Source of the DNA: Dipteris shenzhenensis
Lineage: Eukaryota > Polypodiophyta > Polypodiopsida > Gleicheniales
Length of the DNA: 64,000 bases
Direction: 5' to 3' (one strand)
Assembly (NCBI GenBank): GCA_047967505.1
Contig: CM106540.1
The stretch's first letter is position 1, and every line of letters begins with the position of its first letter. Below are positions 62,697 to 64,000 of the stretch, piece after piece. The translations under genes and the position numbers were made by a program. Below the pieces are notes generated by a model. The model saw only the letters and a program-made list of their open reading frames with translations. It was not told the DNA's origin and made no database searches.

Positions 62697-63220
62697 CCCA
62701 CCTTGTAGAGTTATCAATGATCCCTCACTCTAGTAGAGGGGTTCAAAAAGAAAGTCAAGATCCTAGTACACTACATGATTCATTTTTGTATATACACTCC
62801 TCTCCCTTAAGCTGGCTTGCTACCCATTATGGAATTCTAGCTTGTCTTCCACTCTACATCCTCATTGGAGGGATCATGGAATTGCCTCCTCCTACAAATT
62901 CCAAAGGTGTACATGTCTTTATGGGACATGCCGGCTTGAGCGGGGGTTCCTACCCACCTTGAAGAGATAGATGGTAGGAACCCTTGCTCAAGCTACTACC
63001 ATCTATCTCTTCAAGGTGGGTAGGAACCCCCGCTCAAGCCGGCATGGTAGTAGCTTGAGCGGGGGTTCCTACCCACCTTGAAGAGATATAAATGATCCCT
63101 GACTCTAATAGAGGGCTTCAAAAAGGAATTCAAGATCCTACCACATTAGATGAGTCATTTTTGTGTATACACTTTTCTTCCTTGAGCTGGCTTGGTACCC
63201 ATTATGGACTTGTAGCTTTT
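62697..63220. repeat. ~150-base direct repeat around the inverted repeats
   Basis: CCCACCTTGTAGAG...GGCTTGCTACCCATTATGGA (62697-62845) matches CCCACCTTGAAGAG...GGCTTGGTACCCATTATGGA (63071-63212), about 374 bases apart. The inverted-repeat cascade lies between and overlaps the second copy. Confidence 0.75.
62927..63092. repeat. Cascade of nested inverted repeats
   Basis: A 51-base arm at 62927-62977 (CATGCCGGCTTGAGCGGGGG...) is perfectly inverted at 62996-63046 with an 18-base spacer. The inverted copy is inverted again at 63053-63092 (about 38 of 40 matching). The spacer GTAGGAACCCTTGCTCAAGC plus ACTACC (62974-63000) is itself the inverse of 63046-63072 with two differences. At least three overlapping palindromes share one sequence. 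Confidence 0.92.
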
Positions 63221-63536
63221 GTTGAGGGTTTCTTCCATTCATTTCCTTTTCTTGAGTAATAGATTTGCATTTGTGGTCTATCCTAGTTATTTGAGAGCAT
63301 ATACAAATAAATTTTTTAGTCAGTGTGTACATCATTGGCATCCGATTTTAGTTTTGGAAGAGAGGCTCTACATTCCTTAGTATTACCATTTCCTACACAT
63401 ACTACTCCCTCTTTCTCTTTTCCCATAGAGTCCCAATCCCTTTTGAAGTACATAATGTCTTCAAAAAAGCATAAAGCTATAGTTCATCAAGAGCTCAATG
63501 AATTTAGAAGGGGCATTCTATGGTCCAACAACACCT
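63093..63536. other. Spacer
   Basis: Continuation of the direct repeat to about 63220, then AT-rich DNA without recognised features. Confidence 0.4.
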
Positions 63537-63900
63537 TCAAGATGGATACATTTCCTTCCAAAAGAAGTCCAAATGTGAGGAAGATATGGCTTCAAAGATA
63601 AGTGACCTTGACCAAAAATGTGCATCTGCAAGATGTCTCACTATCTCGAGCTCAGCTCCATCTAGTTCTGGTACTATGAGGGAATCCGATGCAAAGTCCA
63701 ATAGGCCCACCTGCCTGTTCCCTGTGCGTGCATTGAAGTCACCAAAAAGGAGGATGTCCCCCTGCCTAGAGAATTCAATGATATCATCTTGAATCGACTC
63801 ATACGAGTTGTGCCCTTCTGTGGTGACCTCACGTGCATAGGATGAAGTATCTGGGGTAAAATAACACACTGCTATGAGAGAGATCGTGCGTTTGATAGCT
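63537..63900 (-). pseudogene. LINE endonuclease fragment at right edge
   Basis: Minus-strand frame (from about 63900 through the ATG at 63869): VCYFTPDTSSYAREVTTEGH, SYESIQDDIIEFSRQGDILL, FGDFNARTGNRQVGLLDFAS. GDFNARTG is the catalytic core motif of the endonuclease/exonuclease/phosphatase fold in non-LTR retrotransposons. The preceding YF.P..S.YA motif agrees. The remaining endonuclease and RT would lie to the left on this strand but are absent. The upstream half would lie at or beyond the window edge. Confidence 0.75.
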
Positions 63901-64000
63901 CGACTAAAACACTAACATGCTCAATTAGTGAACAAAATACTAGAGTAGCAGAGTAACAGGAGTGTGTCAGGCGCTCAGGGCTAGCACTCCTAGTACATGC

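Overview
This window is nuclear DNA from a land plant with a large, repeat-rich genome. The evidence is Ty1/copia and Ty3/gypsy polyproteins of plant type, LTR primer-binding sites complementary to initiator tRNA-Met (TGGTATCAGAGC), plant-type LINEs with zf-RVT C-termini, and long gene-free AT-rich stretches. The species cannot be read from the sequence. A gymnosperm, fern or other large-genome plant would fit. No rRNA, tRNA, CRISPR array or bacterial-type operon was seen. The only candidate for host coding sequence is one short terminal exon at 23475-23627.

Layout. 1-3.9 kb holds several small tandem repeats, including an array of covarying hairpins at 1437-1796, and a gypsy remnant. 4-5.6 kb is a copia-type LTR plus a gag fragment. 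5.9-7.3 kb is the 3' part of a LINE. 8.1-16.9 kb is a decayed minus-strand gypsy element whose integrase zinc finger is split by a complete plus-strand copia element (9189-14712, target duplication AGGCA). 16.9-19.2 kb is a pile of three LTR copies with a primer-binding site and almost no internal DNA. 19.5-20.6 kb is a six-copy array with an exact 189-base period. 20.6-22.8 kb holds a copia gag remnant and two opposed LTR-like sequences.

25.3-27.1 kb is a compact copia derivative that kept only reverse transcriptase and RNase H between its LTRs (target duplication CCTTT). 28.1-34.8 kb is bounded by two copies of a ~400-base repeat X, each next to a copy of an unidentified conserved reading frame Y. 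35.9-39.5 kb is a minus-strand copia element that has lost its reverse transcriptase. 41.1-48.9 kb is another minus-strand copia element, with an unusually long open frame whose catalytic motifs are degenerate. A 5'-truncated, GC-rich, largely open LINE sits inside it (43797-45680, ~17-base target duplication).

49.7-55.1 kb is a near full-length but broken plus-strand LINE. 55.7-58 kb is gypsy debris and AT-rich DNA. 58.1-59 kb holds opposed purine and pyrimidine tracts. 59.3-60.8 kb is a diverged ~180-base satellite. 62.9-63.1 kb is a cascade of perfect inverted repeats. A LINE endonuclease fragment runs towards the right edge.

The elements do not form a pathway. They record successive insertions: copia into gypsy, LINE into copia, and LTR fragments into a gypsy protease region. 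The most unusual signals are the hairpin array at 1.4-1.8 kb, a short box shared by the LTRs of apparently different families, the 189-base array and its dispersed relatives, the X/Y repeat pair, and the inverted-repeat cascade near the right end.
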